The position numbers were made by a program, and so were the translations under genes. Of a DNA stretch of 64,000 nucleotides, positions 10,599-23,412 are shown one piece after another. Where the stretch lies: positions 21,534,501 to 21,598,500 of the forward strand of contig JASXTE010000015.1 of assembly GCA_030280995.1 (NCBI GenBank), written 5' to 3'. Positions within the stretch are counted from its first letter, which is position 1; each line of letters starts with the position of its first letter. The notes under the pieces were generated by a model. It saw nothing but the letters and a program-made list of their open reading frames with translations. It did no database searches and was not told the origin of the DNA. Source of the DNA: Hemileia vastatrix (taxonomy: Eukaryota > Basidiomycota > Pucciniomycetes > Pucciniales > Zaghouaniaceae).

Positions 10599-13140
10599 AT
10601 GTCTTCTGATTCTGAATCTGGTGTTTCTCTTCCTGTTGGTGCTTCATTCAGGATTTTTTCTTGAAATGGGCCCAAGTTTAATGTGGAAGAAGTTAAATGG
10701 TTTTTAAATCAATATGAAGCTGCTGCTTCTGCTGATGGGGCTGGTTATTTGGACATGGTGAAGCATTTTAGGTTCTTTATTTTTGATTGAGAAGTGGAAT
10801 TGGAGGTTATTGAGATGGAAGTTTATAAGAAGTGGGATTTGTTAAAATTTTCAAAAGAGATGGCTGATAGATGGGGAGTCAGGTATACTATGGTTGAGCT
10901 CAAAAAATTTTGAGTGAATGGAAATATAAAGGTGGTGTTTCTAACATGGTTGACTTCAAGAAGCTAAGAAGGCAGTTTACTGAAGTGCTGGATTACCTAA
11001 TTCTGATGGAGGAGATTGGCTATGAAAATCAGGCAAAGTATTTGTTTTGGTCAGCATTTAGTAGGGAGATCAGGATGGAGGTTTTGAAGGAACTATCTAG
11101 GAACAACAAGATGAAGGACATTCTGAATGGAGAGAAGAAACCACCAGCTTTAGAGGTCATCAAGGACAGCATTTGGCCCTATTTAAAATTAATTGCTTTG
11201 GACAAGTATCAAGAATCTTGTACTTAATATGTTAGCAGGTTAGTGAAGTTTTGGCTGAAAATTATGATATTAATTTCAAGGCTCAAGAGGAAAAGAAGAC
11301 TCAGTTTGGTCAGACTATTTTGAAGGTTGAGGGGGATGTTGATAATAAAATTGTAAATAATTTAGCTGACTTAACTAAGCAGCTCAAAATATTTGTTCAA
11401 GAAACTAAGAAGGCCAACAGAGTGCCTGTGACTTCATATTTTACATCTTTTTCTTATCATTCTAGGTTTTATGAGAGGAGGAACTATGGCTTTAATAGCA
11501 ATAATAATGGTGGAAGTAATGGTAATTTGAATATTAGAAATTGTTATAGAGGTGTTTATGGTAAACCTGAGGCATGCTCCCATTGTAATAGGAGGGGGCA
11601 CAAAGCAGTATATTGATATTTTCTAGACAAGGACTTGCAGGCTGATAGAGTAAAATTTTATGGAAAGGTTTATAAATTCCCAGATGGATCTTTCATCAAA
11701 CCCAGTTAGGGGCAAGCACCTTTAGATTTAGTTAGGAGGAATTTAATGGCTGAAAGGAGAGCCAGATTTGAAGAATTAACTGGTGATGATGATAATAATA
11801 CTAAAGATGTAAAAAAGAATGGTGGTAAATTAGATAAGGGTAAAGAAAAATAGGTCAGTAAAGCCACTTTTAAAACTTCATATGGTGTATTAGAGTTGGG
11901 AATGGTTGCTAGGGTTGATAACAATTGTATGATTGGTGAATATGATGTTGATGCTTCTAGAAGAGCAGCTGCTTCTAATGCTAAAAGTAGAATTCAGAGC
12001 CAAATTAGGGCTAAACCAGGAAACGCTGAAATTAAAATGATTGAAAAGAAACCTTACACCAATGACAAAATTTATAAACTACAGAAGGGAATGGTGTATA
12101 TGGGGCCTCCCAGTAATGGGAAATTTGATTTAAATGGTGAGCCAATGCCTTTGGATGAAGAATCTTATTCTGTGGAAGATTTACCAATAGTGTCTCTTCC
12201 AAGACCAAGTTTTTCTGGTCCTACTACTATGGAAGGGGTAAGGAGAACCAGTGATGGATCTGCATTGGTGAAAGAATCTGGTGATAGAGCTAGGGTTATA
12301 GTAGATGAAGACGTTATTATGAGGGGTGAAGATGGCAATGTGGCTCCTTAAGAGGTTCCCAGGCCAAGGTTGTTAAAACAAAAGTTCAATATGAAAATCC
12401 AGTAGTATCTGGTCAGGAAAATGGTATGGAGACAGTTTTGGGGAGAGTGAATCAATTCCAGATTCCTTTATCTTTAAGAGAACTTTTTGCAAGTAGTCCT
12501 GCCCTTGTAGAGAAGCAAAAGAAGCATCTGACAAGGAGAAGGGTATCAGTTGGAAAGGTAGAATATATATGTGAAAATGCTGAAAATTTTGGAGACAAAG
12601 GGGAAACTCATCTTTCTGCTCCTTTGGGGTATTTAATGGTGTTGTTAAGTGGCAAAGAGGTGAAGGCACTGGTGGATTCTGGGTTGCAAATAAATTTAAT
12701 TTCTTTATAGTAAAAAACTATTTTAGGCTTTCCAATTATAATTGGCACTGGTGGTAATTCAAGAGGCATAGGTGTCATGCTACTGAACTTATGGGTACAG
12801 CAGAGCATGTCAAGTTATATATTGGCGGATCTGTTAGAAGAGTGCACTTTTATTTGGCCAGGGAATCAGTAAAAATGGTTCTTTTGGGCCTTTTTTTATG
12901 GATTTTGAAGCAAGGATAGGTTACCAGAGTGGTATGTGAATTAGTTAAGAGATTTCTGGTTAAAATATGAAAAGGCTTCATTTACATTTACCACCTCCAG
13001 GAGATGATGGGCGGGAAACAAGGCCTGGCCTTACTTCTATGTTTCAGTGTAGTAGTTGCACCAAAAGAGGTAAATTAAAAGATCAGCTTCTGATGAAATA
13101 ATTGAAAAAGATAAGCTTGAGTACCCTCGTTTTTTGGGGC
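10599..13140 (+). pseudogene. gag: Gag-protease of A', broken
   Basis: From the ATG at 10599 the translation follows Gag of element A through VEEVKWFLNQYE, the segment with VLKELSRNNK, and a zinc knuckle CSHCNRRGHKAVYC near 11575-11617. The protease motif LVDSGLQINLIS near 12670-12706 keeps the DSG triad that is mutated to DSV in A. Stops and small indels break it in several places (for example after IFS near 10660 and before YVSR near 11227). A run of six T at 13130-13135 lies where A has its frameshift site. It is an inactive relic, useful as an outgroup for reading the mutations of A. Confidence 0.8.
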
Positions 13141-16100
13141 AGTAAAGGCTTATTGCTCTAATTTTGGAATCTCTCCTCAAGAAGAGAATCCAGAGTGCAA
13201 TAGGACAGCTCACTTGGAGATAATTCAAGTGTATTCTCAAATATTTTCTGTTGATATTTCATTGGAATGTCACTATGTGTTGGATTTTTCTATATGTTTA
13301 TTATCTGTATCAAAATATTCTATAAAATTTAAAAATGGCTCAAAGGGAAATATGGGATATATTATGTTGGATAAAAATTTGAAAGGGAATTCTGTAAGTT
13401 ATGGTGATATTAGTGGTGTATTATTTTATGGCATCCAGCATGGGGATAAAATGAAATTATCACATCCAAATCAATAAAATAGTCTTAGTATAATTAAATC
13501 ACAAAAAAAATATTTGTGAATATTCTATTTCTTGCCTCCAGAAAGAGGTTAAACTTCCAACTTTATTTACTGGTGATTTTAGGGAAGAAGATGAAAGGGA
13601 AAAAGGTGTTGGGAAATTATATGATAAATTAGACAAATGAAAAGGGGGTGGTAGTGATAAAAATGAAAATTTTGAAAACAAAAATTATGTTTCAACTAAC
13701 TCTATTTCTGATTCTGGTTCTAAAAATGAAAAAAAAATTTATAACAAATTGTATAATGGAAAAACTATAATGGATAAAGTATCTCAAGTAAAAGTGGATG
13801 TTGGCACAGAAAATATAAGAAAGTAGCAAATAAAATAAGGCTGTTTAACAAACATTTTCCAACTGAATTAAATCCGCCTTCAAGAAGACCAATTCTTCCA
13901 AGAGATCCATATGACTGTCCTTTAGTCAAGAACCCACCTGAATTTTCTGAAACTTATAGGATCGCTGTCAAGAGATGAGAGGTTTTTAATTTTGGACCTG
14001 AAGGATGGCTGTTAAGTGAAGAAAAAAGGTTGTTTTTGGATGTAATATGGTTAAGAGGGAAAAGGCCATTGAGTTTTTAGAAGAGGAGATAGGTGTGGTA
14101 AAGCATTCTTATGGGGAGCCCTATAAGATTCCGGTTGTTTTCTATGAAACATGGCAACAGAAGCTTATTCCAATAGCCACCACTTTAAAAGAAGATTATA
14201 TTGAAGTCATTAGTGAAATAGTTTGAACTGGATTATAAAAGAAATCATCATCAAGTTATTCAATTCCAGGATTCTGTATTACAAAAACTAATGGGAATCT
14301 TAGGGTAGTTCATGATTTAAGGGAACTTAATAGGGTTACAATAAAAGATGCAGAGATACAACCTAGAGCAGAAGAATTTGTAGAAATTTTTGCAGGGAAA
14401 TTATGTTATGGTTTGGGAGATATAATGAGGAGATATGATGAAAGAGAGTTACATCCAGACTCAAGACCTCTCACAACTTTTGATACACCACTTGGACTAT
14501 TACAGCTAACAAGATTACCTCAATGAGCAAAAAATTCAGTTGCTGTTTATCAAGCTCAGATGGCATGCAATCTACAGGAAAAAATTCCAAAATATACTGG
14601 TATATTTATTGATTATGGTGGAAAAAAGCCCTTTCAACAGACTATGGTAATGAAGTATTGAAGGAGAATCCAGGAATACAAAAATTTATCTGGGAATATT
14701 CTGTAATTCTAGAGAGGATTTTGTTTAGGATAGAAGAAGCTGGTTTAAAGATTTCAGAGTCCAAATTTACTTGTTGTGTGCCAGCATTGAAAATATTAGG
14801 TCATATGGTATGTAGAGAGGGTAGGATTATGTGGAAGAAGAAAGTAAATAAATTTTAGTCCTGGCCAAGACCCAAGAGTACAAAAAAAGTCAGATGGTTT
14901 TTAGGTGTATGTGTTTATCTTAGAATGTTTATCAAGGACTTCTCTTCATTGGCTGCTCCTTTGAGATGGTTGACTAGGAAAGAAGCTGATTGGGAGTGGG
15001 ATGAAGAGTGTGAAGAGGCATTTATTAGGGTAAAAAACGTAGTTGGGGAAGATATTATCCTGCCTAAGTTACATTATGGGAAAGATGCAGGCTGGAATTA
15101 TTTAGAAGTGGATTCAAGTCAGATTGCTGATGGGGCAGTTTTGTCTCAAATGGATAAAGCTGGTTATATAATACCAGTCAGGTATGAATATGTGGTTTTT
15201 ACTGAGGTGGAATCAAGATATTCTCAACCAAAATTGGATCTTTGTTATGTGGCAAAAATCTTAAAGAAACTTCAAAATATTTTATGGGGACAACACTTCA
15301 AATTTCAAGTTGATGAAAAATCTTTAATTCAAATGATAACTTCCCATAGATTAATGAATGGGCCTATGACTAGATGGGTATCTTTTATTCAACATTTTGC
15401 TTTTGATTTAGTTCACAAGCCTGGAAAGATGTTTACTAAGCCAGATGGCTTTTCAAGAAGACCACCTACTGAAGAGGATTCTGAATCAGAGGAATTTGAT
15501 TAAGATATACCAGTGATTAAAGCCAGTAAAAAAGTTTCTGAAGACTTTCCTTACCTACCCCATGAGGTTAAACTGGCAGTATTAATATCTGTAGAATAAG
15601 ATGATGAATACCTCCACCATGAGGATAAACTAGAAAATAATAAAAATATGATAAATTATGTGCTTGGGGAGTTGATGATAGTTTAGATAAATTAAGTAAA
15701 AAAGAGGTTGGAGAGATTGTGTATATGGATTAGGATGGTGAAATAGTGTGGGATAGTAAAAATTTGGTGAACAGTGTATATGTTGGAGTTTTAGAAAATT
15801 TTCTAAAAGGGAGAGGGTGTGTGTTAAAAATTTTGTTAAAAGGAGGTTGGACAAAGATGAAGATGATGATACTGAAAAGGGTAAAAAATGAGAAATAAGG
15901 AAGTGTGGTTGCTAAAAAGTTTGAAGGTTCAAAGATGGAAGTTTCAAAAATCTTTTATGATTAAAGGCAAAGTCAAGATTTGAAGTTACTGGCTCATTCA
16001 TGTGCAGGTGATTTAGGAGATAGGTAAATGCCTGTTGAAACAATATTAATGGATTTTCAAGATGATGGCTGGGTGCAGACTGTATTTTATTATAAAATGG

Positions 16101-17340
16101 TTAAATATTTATTAATGTTAGAAAAACAGAAAAAAAGTGATAACAATGAATGGGTGGCTATCAAAAAGAAGTAACCAGTATTATATATCTCTGGAAGAAA
16201 TTAATAAGGAGGAGGTTTTCAGATACTCAAGTAGTTATTACTTAAAGGAAAGGGAAAGAATTGGTTATGAAATCACTGCATGAAGAACTTGGGAATAGAG
16301 GAGTTGGTGAAACTTATAGACAAATTTATGATAGATTTTTGTGGCCTGGTATTTAATTGACTGTTAAAAAATGGGTCCAGTCATGTGTAGAATTTCAAAG
16401 GAGAAGTTATTTAAGGCAAAAAGAACCTGGACATGCAACAGGTGAAAATACTCTTTTTGGTAGGGTTAGTTTGGATTCTGTTCATATTAAAGAGGGGATA
16501 TATAAATACTTGATTATAGCCAGAGGAAATTTATCTGGATGGGTAGAGGTAGTGCCACTTGTTAATTTGAATGCCAGGAATGTGGCAGACTTTTTGATGA
16601 ATAATTAGGTATATAGGTATGGAGTGATGAATTTGGTAATGGTTGATGGAGGTCCTGAATTTGAGACAGAGCTTAGAGAGGCTATATCAAAATTTGGAAC
16701 AATGGTTATGGTAGAAAATCTTTATTATCCCAATTCTTAAGGAATAATAGAAAGAGGGAGTCAACTTATCAAGGATGCTTTAGTTAAAATTTTTGGAGAA
16801 AGTCCTGAAAATTGGAGGCACTATTTACCATTAGTTTTATTCAGTGAGAGAATCACTGCCAATAGGACAATTGAATATTCACCATAAGAACTAGTATTTG
16901 GACAAAAAGCAATTTTACCAGTTGATCTAGAAGCTGAATAATATCTTGGAGTATACTGGGACACAGTTAAATCTACTGAAAAGTTATTATTATTCAGAAT
17001 GGTTAAGTTAGAAAAGAAAGATGAAGCTCTAGAAAAGGCTTATTTGAAAATGATGAATCTTAGGAATCAGTCAGTCAGATATTGGGATAAGAGGTTAACT
17101 CATATTTTAAGGAATCCTTTGAAACTTGAGATATGGTCTTGGTTTATAATAGGAGTTTGGAAAGATAGTGGGGAAGAATGTTCACTGATAGGTGGAATAG
17201 ACCCTACAGAGTTAGAGAACAGGCATCTGGTGGCTCATATGTGTTAGAAGAGCTGGATGGGATTGTTTTGAAAAAGAGGGTAGCTTCTGATCAAGTAAAG
17301 AAGTTCTATCCTAGGGGCACTGGGTGTGCCAAAGTATAAA
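13141..17340 (+). pseudogene. pol: Pol (RT-RNase H-integrase) of A', broken
   Basis: The order of domains matches A pol. The RT block is near 14100-14850, where the catalytic pair has become GIFIDY and the final D is lost. The thumb and connection near 14900-15100 include WEWDEECEEAF. RNase H is near 15100-15470 with VDSSQIADGAVLSQ. The integrase zinc region is near 16270-16430, the core near 16480-16900, and the C-terminal part ends near 17335. Many codons became TAA, TAG or TGA, often where A has CAA, CAG or TGG. It ends in VKKFYPRGT as in A. Confidence 0.8.
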
Positions 17341-18630
17341 TCTGAAATGAGGATAAACTACCTACTATTGTTTTGATAAATATTTCTGAAATGAGGATAA
17401 AATAGCAACTATTGTTAGGAAATTTTCCTCCAAATTAGGATAAACTAGTTTACTATTGCCTAAAGAAAACTTACTCTGCAAGAGATTATAAACTAAAAAC
17501 TATCATTAAAATTAAAAATAATTAAATTCCAATATTTCAAATTGTATGGTGAAGAATTATGTTGGACAGTATTTATTTTTGGCAGAAGTGTTCTCAAGGA
17601 AACATTCTAAGTTTAATATTGGCAAGTTTTGGGGTAGTTGATGGGCTGGCTGCTCTATACACAATTACCCCACAATTTTTGTTACCATAGTCTCCCTGTT
17701 TCTAGGTGATTTCTAGCATTTTTTTGTTATATAGGACACTACACAATATAGGGGGTGGACTTGCTAGCAAGTCCCCAACCTGAAATCAGATGGAACTCAG
17801 ACTGAACTCATATTAAACCCATACTGAACTCTACTTTAGCACCCACCTAAAACTGTTCTGCTGAGTGGTGTTAATCCCTGTTTGTATGGTTCCTTTGTCA
17901 ATAGCTCAATGTGTATCTATTCTGTGGTGAGTTTGGGTCCAAGGTTGCAGAATTGCTAGAAAGTCTGACCCCATATTGTGTGGTGGGAAGTCATCTAAGA
18001 CTGTAAAATGGAACAACCCAATGTCAAATGATTATGCTCATTCAAATCTGGATTCAAGTATTTTTAATCTTTTATTTTTGATCATATGAAATTTCATTTA
18101 TTAATTTTTTATGTTAGAATTTTATTTTATTTTTATTTTAAAAATTATTAAAATAAATTGGTTCAAAAATAATGATCACTGGTGTTCTCCAATAATTTTT
18201 AAAAATTGGAGGGAGCCCACTCAGTGATCATTTCTATTTTTTTTTTCATTATATTTTCAAATTTTTTTAAAAAACCATGTATGTTTATTTTCAATTTCTT
18301 TTCTTGTGTATCCCAGATCAAGATGCACTTAGATTTGGGTATGATTTTAGGGGTATGGCTCATCAAATGGATGGGTGGCATCTTTTAGATATATTTAATT
18401 TTAATTTTCAAATTTTAGGACATCTTTATGAAAAAAATTAAAAAATAAAAATTAAAAAATAAAATAGAATACAATAATAATAAATAAATAAATAACAATT
18501 AAATTTTATTTTTATTTTTCTTTATATTTTTTAATTTTATTTCATCTATATTCTTTTTTGCTATTTTTTACAGGGAATAGGGTCTAATGGAATACAATAT
18601 CTGTTGGATTCTATATCAATATGCTGTTAG
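17341..18630 (+). other. 3' noncoding region of A' (proximal part)
   Basis: This stretch matches the A region 32171-33250. It contains three short GAGGATAAACTA motifs (17345-17445), the GATGGGCTGGCTGCTCTAT block at 17639, and a decayed counterpart of the A hairpins at about 18350-18395. The MITE at 17737-17985 lies inside. Open frames on both strands at 18199-18388 are AT-rich noise. Confidence 0.55.
17737..17985 (-). mobile_element. CACTA-like MITE, copy 1
   Basis: This 249-bp non-coding element has ends CACTACACAATATAGGGG and, inverted, CACCACACAATATGGGG. It is flanked on both sides by GGA (17734-17736 and 17986-17988). It is in the opposite orientation to the other three copies. The terminal CACTA/CACCA and a 3-bp target duplication are hallmarks of the CACTA superfamily. 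It has no coding capacity. Confidence 0.85.
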
Positions 18631-18634
18631 TCCT

Positions 18635-18985
18635 CCAAGTCTTTAAAATGGCTAATTTTCAAGAATTCTTCAAGACTTTGAATTTACATTTTTTGGATCT
18701 GTTAGTCCTTCAAGACTTTAAGCTGAATACTTATTAATAATTTCAAATCCTTGGGGATCTTTTAGTCCATCAAGACTGAAAACTGAATATTAAAGAAATT
18801 TTTTTTAAAAAATATACAAGCAACACAATCATTGGTCCACTATGACCTAAAGCTGGAAATATACTATAGGATTTGGTCCTCTAAGACCTTAAACTGGTAA
18901 ATAACATCAAAATGTCAATCATTGGTCCCCTATGACCTTAAACTGGCAAATTACATTCACTTTGGTACTTTAAGACTAAAAACTG
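18635..18985 (+). repeat. Array of about seven short motifs (AAGACTTTAAACTG type) in A'
   Basis: Seven diverged copies of a roughly 22-nt motif, consensus (A/G)GTCC..(C/T)(A/T)A(A/T)GAC(T/C)TTAAACTG(A/G), are spaced about 40-70 bp apart. Typical units lie near 18706, 18763, 18832, 18873, 18924 and 18963. The same motif is arrayed at 35105-35608 in element A, next to its antisense genes. Confidence 0.7.
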
Positions 18986-19041
18986 GCAATCAATTAAATG
19001 TTTGGAATTAAGGATATTAGGAGGGAATTTTAATTAAGTGG

Positions 19042-19280
19042 CACCGCGCAATACAGGGGGAGGACTTGTTAGCAAGTCCACAACCTTGGACTCAAATTCA
19101 CCACAGATTGAACAAAAATTGAGCTATTGACAAAGGAACCATACAATCAGGGATGGACACCACTCAGCAGAACAGTTTTAGGTGGGTCTTCAAGTAGAGT
19201 TCAGTATGAGTTCAGTCTGAGTTCCATCTGAGTTCAGGTTGGGGACTTGCTAGCAAGTCCACCCCCTATATTGCATAGTG
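19042..19280 (+). mobile_element. CACTA-like MITE, copy 2
   Basis: This 239-bp element starts CACCGCGCAATACAGGGGG and ends with the inverted CCCCCTATATTGCATAGTG. It is flanked by TGG on both sides (19039-19041 and 19281-19283). The internal part matches the copies at 54157 and 55755 and the reverse of 17737. The words GGACTTG(C/T)TAGCAAGTCC near each end are themselves palindromic. Confidence 0.85.
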
Positions 19281-19963
19281 TGGGATATTCAATTCAGTCA
19301 TTTTTTTAATTTATCACTGGTTCATCAGTACTCATACTGGTACTTACTTATTTGGACTATTCAGTCATTAATGAAAACAGTGCAACTAACTTTAGGCAAT
19401 AGAGATGCCATTAAATGGATTTATTTAGGATTAAAGAAAAATAGAGATTTGAAAGTTTATTGATGGAGATTTTTAAAATTTAAAAAATATAGGTGCCAAA
19501 AATGTCTGATAAATAATGATTTGATAAAAATTAGGAGCAAATTTTAAAAGAATTGGAAAAGTACTTGAATTTTGTGATGCTAAATCATAGAAGAAGGATA
19601 GGATTTAGATTTAGTGGGTTTCTTTGGTAGACTATTTAGGTGAAAGCTTGGAGGACCTTATGGCGAGAATAGAATAATAGTATTTGGCTCAGGGTGAAGC
19701 TCAATGGGAATTGAATAAAAAGTATTTGGCTTATTAGGGAGGCCCTCTCTCTCATGCTGTGAAGAAAGATGGAGACTGGTAAAGGAAATTCTGAAGGTAT
19801 TAAAACCTTTCTTTCAGTAGTGGAATCAACACAAGGCAAATATGGTTTATCAATACTTAATTTTAAATTATGACAATAGAATGACATTTAAAGAAGAATC
19901 AAAATTAACCAGAAAATAAAAGTTTTCAGCACCAAAACAAATATAAGAATCAAAGTATTAAAA

Positions 19964-20680
19964 TTATAAAAGAAGAGAAGAAAACCAAAATAAATATTCT
20001 CTTTGAAATTTTTGAACATCGTTTTTAAAACTTTGCATTAAAATTTGTCTCTTCATTAAATCTTCAGTACTATTAGAAGGGGTTTCCTGAAAATAAGTTA
20101 AAAGTTTACACTTCATATTATCACAAAAGTCATGAATGAGATATCTATGAAATTTAGGATATTGATTTATGTAATCATTATGCAACTGGCCAATTTCATC
20201 TGTATTGGTGATTTCAATAGCTTAGAAGTTGGAAGAGATAGTAGTTGATTTGGAATTAGTATGAGAATTATTAAATTAAAATTAAAAAACTATCTTTTTG
20301 CGCCAGGAAATAATGTTTCAGAAAAACTGAAAGAAGAAACTGGCATAATAGTATTAGGATATTGAGATGGAGGAGGAAGCTTAGGATTGCGATTTTTAGA
20401 TAAAGAAGCTGTTTTGGCCTTTATATTACCAAAGAAGGGGGGAATTTTTGATAATCACATTTTAAGAATAGTCCGATCAGGAAGAGGGGCTGGTCCAGTA
20501 TAGAAATTAGTTCTGGAAGTTATAATTAGATGATTACACTTAATTTTATTAAGCCTGCAAGATCACAGGCAGTTCTTCCAGGAAGACTAGGGCTAGTAAT
20601 CAGACAAGGAAGCTGGTATTTGGCGCAAAGCTCACATGGGACAGAGAGGTCTTTTGAAGAAATATTTATGATGATATTGA
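19964..20680 (-). pseudogene. Decayed antisense Zn2Cys6-like gene of A'
   Basis: On the minus strand, opposite to A' pol, the region near 20645-20540 reads CELCAKYQLPC, 12 residues, then CDL with the next cysteine recovered in another frame (CRLNKIKC). This is C-x2-C-x6-C twice, as in the genes of element A at 36306-35666 and 34954-33404. The downstream part (20185-19964) encodes CDNMKCKLLTYFQETPSNS and a helical stretch that lines up with the C-terminal ends of both A genes. One or more frameshifts and stops break it. It sits between pol and the 3' LTR, the same position as in A. No RNA evidence is available. Confidence 0.65.
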
Positions 20681-20812
20681 TTTAAAAATAAGGGGAATAT
20701 TTATTCAGGACTAGTTAAGGATAATGGTTGAAGAAGATGAAGAGAGTATGGATATTTTTTTGATCAATTATGCAAATTTAAAGAATGGGGACATTATTCA
20801 TTGGTGGGAGAA

Positions 20813-21387
20813 TGTGAAAGTTTAAAGTTTAGTATGGCACTGAAGTTTATTATTAATGGATTTTTGGAGATTATTTTTGAGATTGGAATGGTAAATCAAA
20901 ATTTTAAATGGTTATATTAAAGAAAATTGAGTATTAAAAGGGGTTAAAAAGGGTTAATTTTACAGGTCAAGATTTAACAAATAATTACTGGGCAGGAAAT
21001 GCAAGTATAGGTTTAAAATTGCATGAAAATTAAATTCAGGATTTTCAAGAATCTTTGGGAATTTTTCTGGAATTTTACAATTTTTATACAATTTTTAATT
21101 ATTTTATAAAGTATTTTTGGTTATTTTTGATTTTTCATAATTTTCTTAACTTTGATAATAATTTACTAGGTGAAAAAGGCTGGGAAGGATACAAAAATAT
21201 GAGCTCTGGAATACTACATACAAGCTTAAGAATACTCTGGTTAATCTCTATACAAGCTCTGGAATTCTGCAGTTAGGGAAAGTAGGGCACATGACATACT
21301 ATGCATATAAAGCCTGTAGACTTGAAATTAGACATCAGAGGAGCATAACATCTAACAATCATCATATAAAAACCAACCATAAAAATA
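20813..21387 (+). repeat. 3' LTR of A' (5' half only)
   Basis: It starts TGTGAAAGTTTAAAG after a purine-rich GGTGGGAGAA tract and matches 9332-9990 of the 5' LTR. Similarity stops at about 21387, where a GGGGGTATCAATG terminus begins. The missing remainder was not found elsewhere in the window. Confidence 0.75.
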
Positions 21388-21727
21388 GGGGGTATCAATG
21401 TTCAGGGATCTGAAATTGGGGATCAGGAATTTTTTTTCACTGGGATCAGACATTATTAATTGCAGAATATTCATATCCACTAGCCCCAGGGCTAGTGGAT
21501 AAGGAATCCACAATAATGCATTATCACACCTCTTATACCCTAGGTTCTGTTCCTGATTCCTGATCCCAAAATCATCACATCCATGATTGAGTTGAAAGCA
21601 AGTCACAATAAATATAATTGGGATGCCATCCTTATGTGTCTCATCACTCTATGATACTTAATTTTGGTGGCAAACACATAAAATTTTTTTCTATCTGCAC
21701 ACCCCACCTGCTCATTTGGTGACAAAT
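21388..21727 (+). mobile_element. Left end of a PIF/Harbinger-like element (inferred)
   Basis: This non-coding segment begins GGGGGTATCAATG at the break in the A' LTR and contains an inverted pair (TTGGGGATCAGGAAT near 21418, its complement near 21556). It ends at the CAAAT target site of element B. Removing B joins it to the Harbinger-like transposase at 44836-45722, so it is read as that element's 5' noncoding part. The opposite terminal repeat was not found, which keeps this tentative. Confidence 0.45.
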
Positions 21728-22901
21728 TGTCAGCCTAGATATCTCTAGGACTTAGTATTTCTTATACTTAAAATAACATAACCTTAAGTAAATTGAGCTT
21801 ATCTCTTAAAAATAAGGTTAAAACAATTATATATATGATTATAATACATATGTATATAATTATTACACTATTATATAACTTATAGTAGTTTAAATAGCTT
21901 ATCAATAGCCTAATATTACTTATTAAGGTGTTAATGGAGTCATAATATACTTATATTAAGTGATATTAAGTAATTATTGACATACATAAGCTTAAATGTA
22001 TACATAAAGCTCATATTCAGTGAAATATGCAGTATATTATGTATATTTAGGTCTATAAGTGGGTTTTAACATCTTAATAGCCTATAAACTTTGTTTTTCT
22101 GCTTATTTTAGGTCATATGGACTTAATCAGTGGATTCACATTGCCAACAGAAGCATAGACATCTATTTCAGGTGCATACAATTAGTTTGGACAACTTAAT
22201 CTGCTTCTTGGATGGATATTCACAGATTTATGGGTTGGGAGATCATTTCTGGGTTAATATGGATGCATGGGGATGTTATTGGGGGCTTGGAAATTTCATT
22301 TGCTCCTTTATATGCTTTGGCTTTCATTTTATCTCTTTTGGATTACTTATTTTACCTATTTCTTTATGGTATCCGCTTATATCTGGATTTTCAAATTATG
22401 TTTTGGGTCTGTGTTATCATTAATTGTGATGGAGGGTCCTTACTGGAGGTCTGGGTGTTGAATCTTCTTGAAGTGGAAGCCATGGGGAGGTGATGGGCCC
22501 TCACAGTTCTTTAATTTCCGGGGATAGTAGTGACATCATCTGGATTGAAGGTCTGTTCTCTCCAGGGGATTTGGGTATAAGTAAGGAGGGATTTTGACGG
22601 TTATTTATCATCAATTACTTACTACATATCAATAAAAAATTTCAATACAATTATTAACATTTAGAAATATATTATAAAGCCTTTTATAAGTCGATATTAT
22701 TGTTATATAAGCTATAACTATATTCTATTTATATATTTTCACCCACTAAGCACACATTTAAATCCAAGAATTTGAGTTTTATTGAGTATAACTATTTTAT
22801 TAGTCTTCCCCTGAGGTTTAATAACTAAATCAATTATTAATAAGTAGTAGGAACATAAATAAATACTATTATATCATACTTATATACTAGACATACTGAA
22901 A
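21728..22901 (+). repeat. 5' LTR of element B
   Basis: It starts TGTCAGCCTAGATATC and ends ACATACTGAAA, where the 3' copy has the canonical ACATACTGACA. It is clearly homologous over its whole length to 43613-44789, with scattered substitutions and small indels, so the insertion is not recent. Internal short ORFs (for example 22130-22493) are shared by descent between the LTRs and are not taken as genes. Confidence 0.92.
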
Positions 22902-23412
22902 ATTGGGGGTCTTTCCTTGATTATTATTGATTTTTTAGTATAAGCCTTAGGACGTGATTTTTACGTAGTATAGCTCATAAACAAACAAAATATTTGGGTC
23001 TGCTGCATATTAGTGGGTCATGATAACTCAGTTATTGCGGAAAAGAACCCTTATAATAATTTTACTAATTTTGTATCATAAAAAGTAGGTATTTACAGTA
23101 GTAACTGTACCAAATATAAACCCAATTTCACTTGGTATTTGGGAACCAATATAACACCAAATTAAATTGGTATTTGGTTAAAGCTTGGTCAGCTAATTAT
23201 TCAACCTTATAAAGGTCTAGTTAAACTTATTATTATATTTTTAACAGATTTTTTCAAATTTTTATTATATTTTATTTAAATAAATTAAGATATAAATTCA
23301 GGGCAAGCTACAGTGCTTTTTTATTTGTAATAACATTGCTAATACTTTTTGTCTACTAATTCCACAGAGGTTTTCCTTTCTGTAGACGTGATATATTGTC
23401 ATTCTTATCAAT
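22902..23412 (+). other. 5' leader of element B with candidate primer site
   Basis: TGGGGGTCTTTCC at 22904-22916, two bases after the LTR, is the candidate primer binding site. It corresponds to TGGGGACCTTTCC in copy D. The rest of the leader is AT-rich and has no gene. Confidence 0.5.

Larger units (their letters stand above)
9332..21387 (+). mobile_element. Old Ty3/Gypsy A-type element (A'), decayed
   Basis: A' has the layout of element A (24355-37447): 5' LTR, tRNA-Lys-type primer site, gag-PR, pol, a long 3' region with a motif array, an antisense Zn2Cys6-like gene remnant and a 3' LTR. Protein similarity to A is clear along gag and pol, but A' carries many nonsense codons. CpG is almost absent, as expected from long decay. 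Two CACTA-like MITEs (17737-17985, 19042-19280) sit in its 3' region. Its 3' LTR breaks off at about 21387, where Harbinger-like sequence begins. Confidence 0.85.

Noticed and set aside
18635..18985. CRISPR-like array (also 35105-35608)
   Set aside because: Units and spacing are irregular, units are diverged, the context is a eukaryotic retrotransposon, and no cas-like gene exists.
22130..22493. Overlapping short frames, also at 44015-44379
   Set aside because: They lie inside the LTRs of element B and differ by indels between the two LTRs. They are not maintained as protein.
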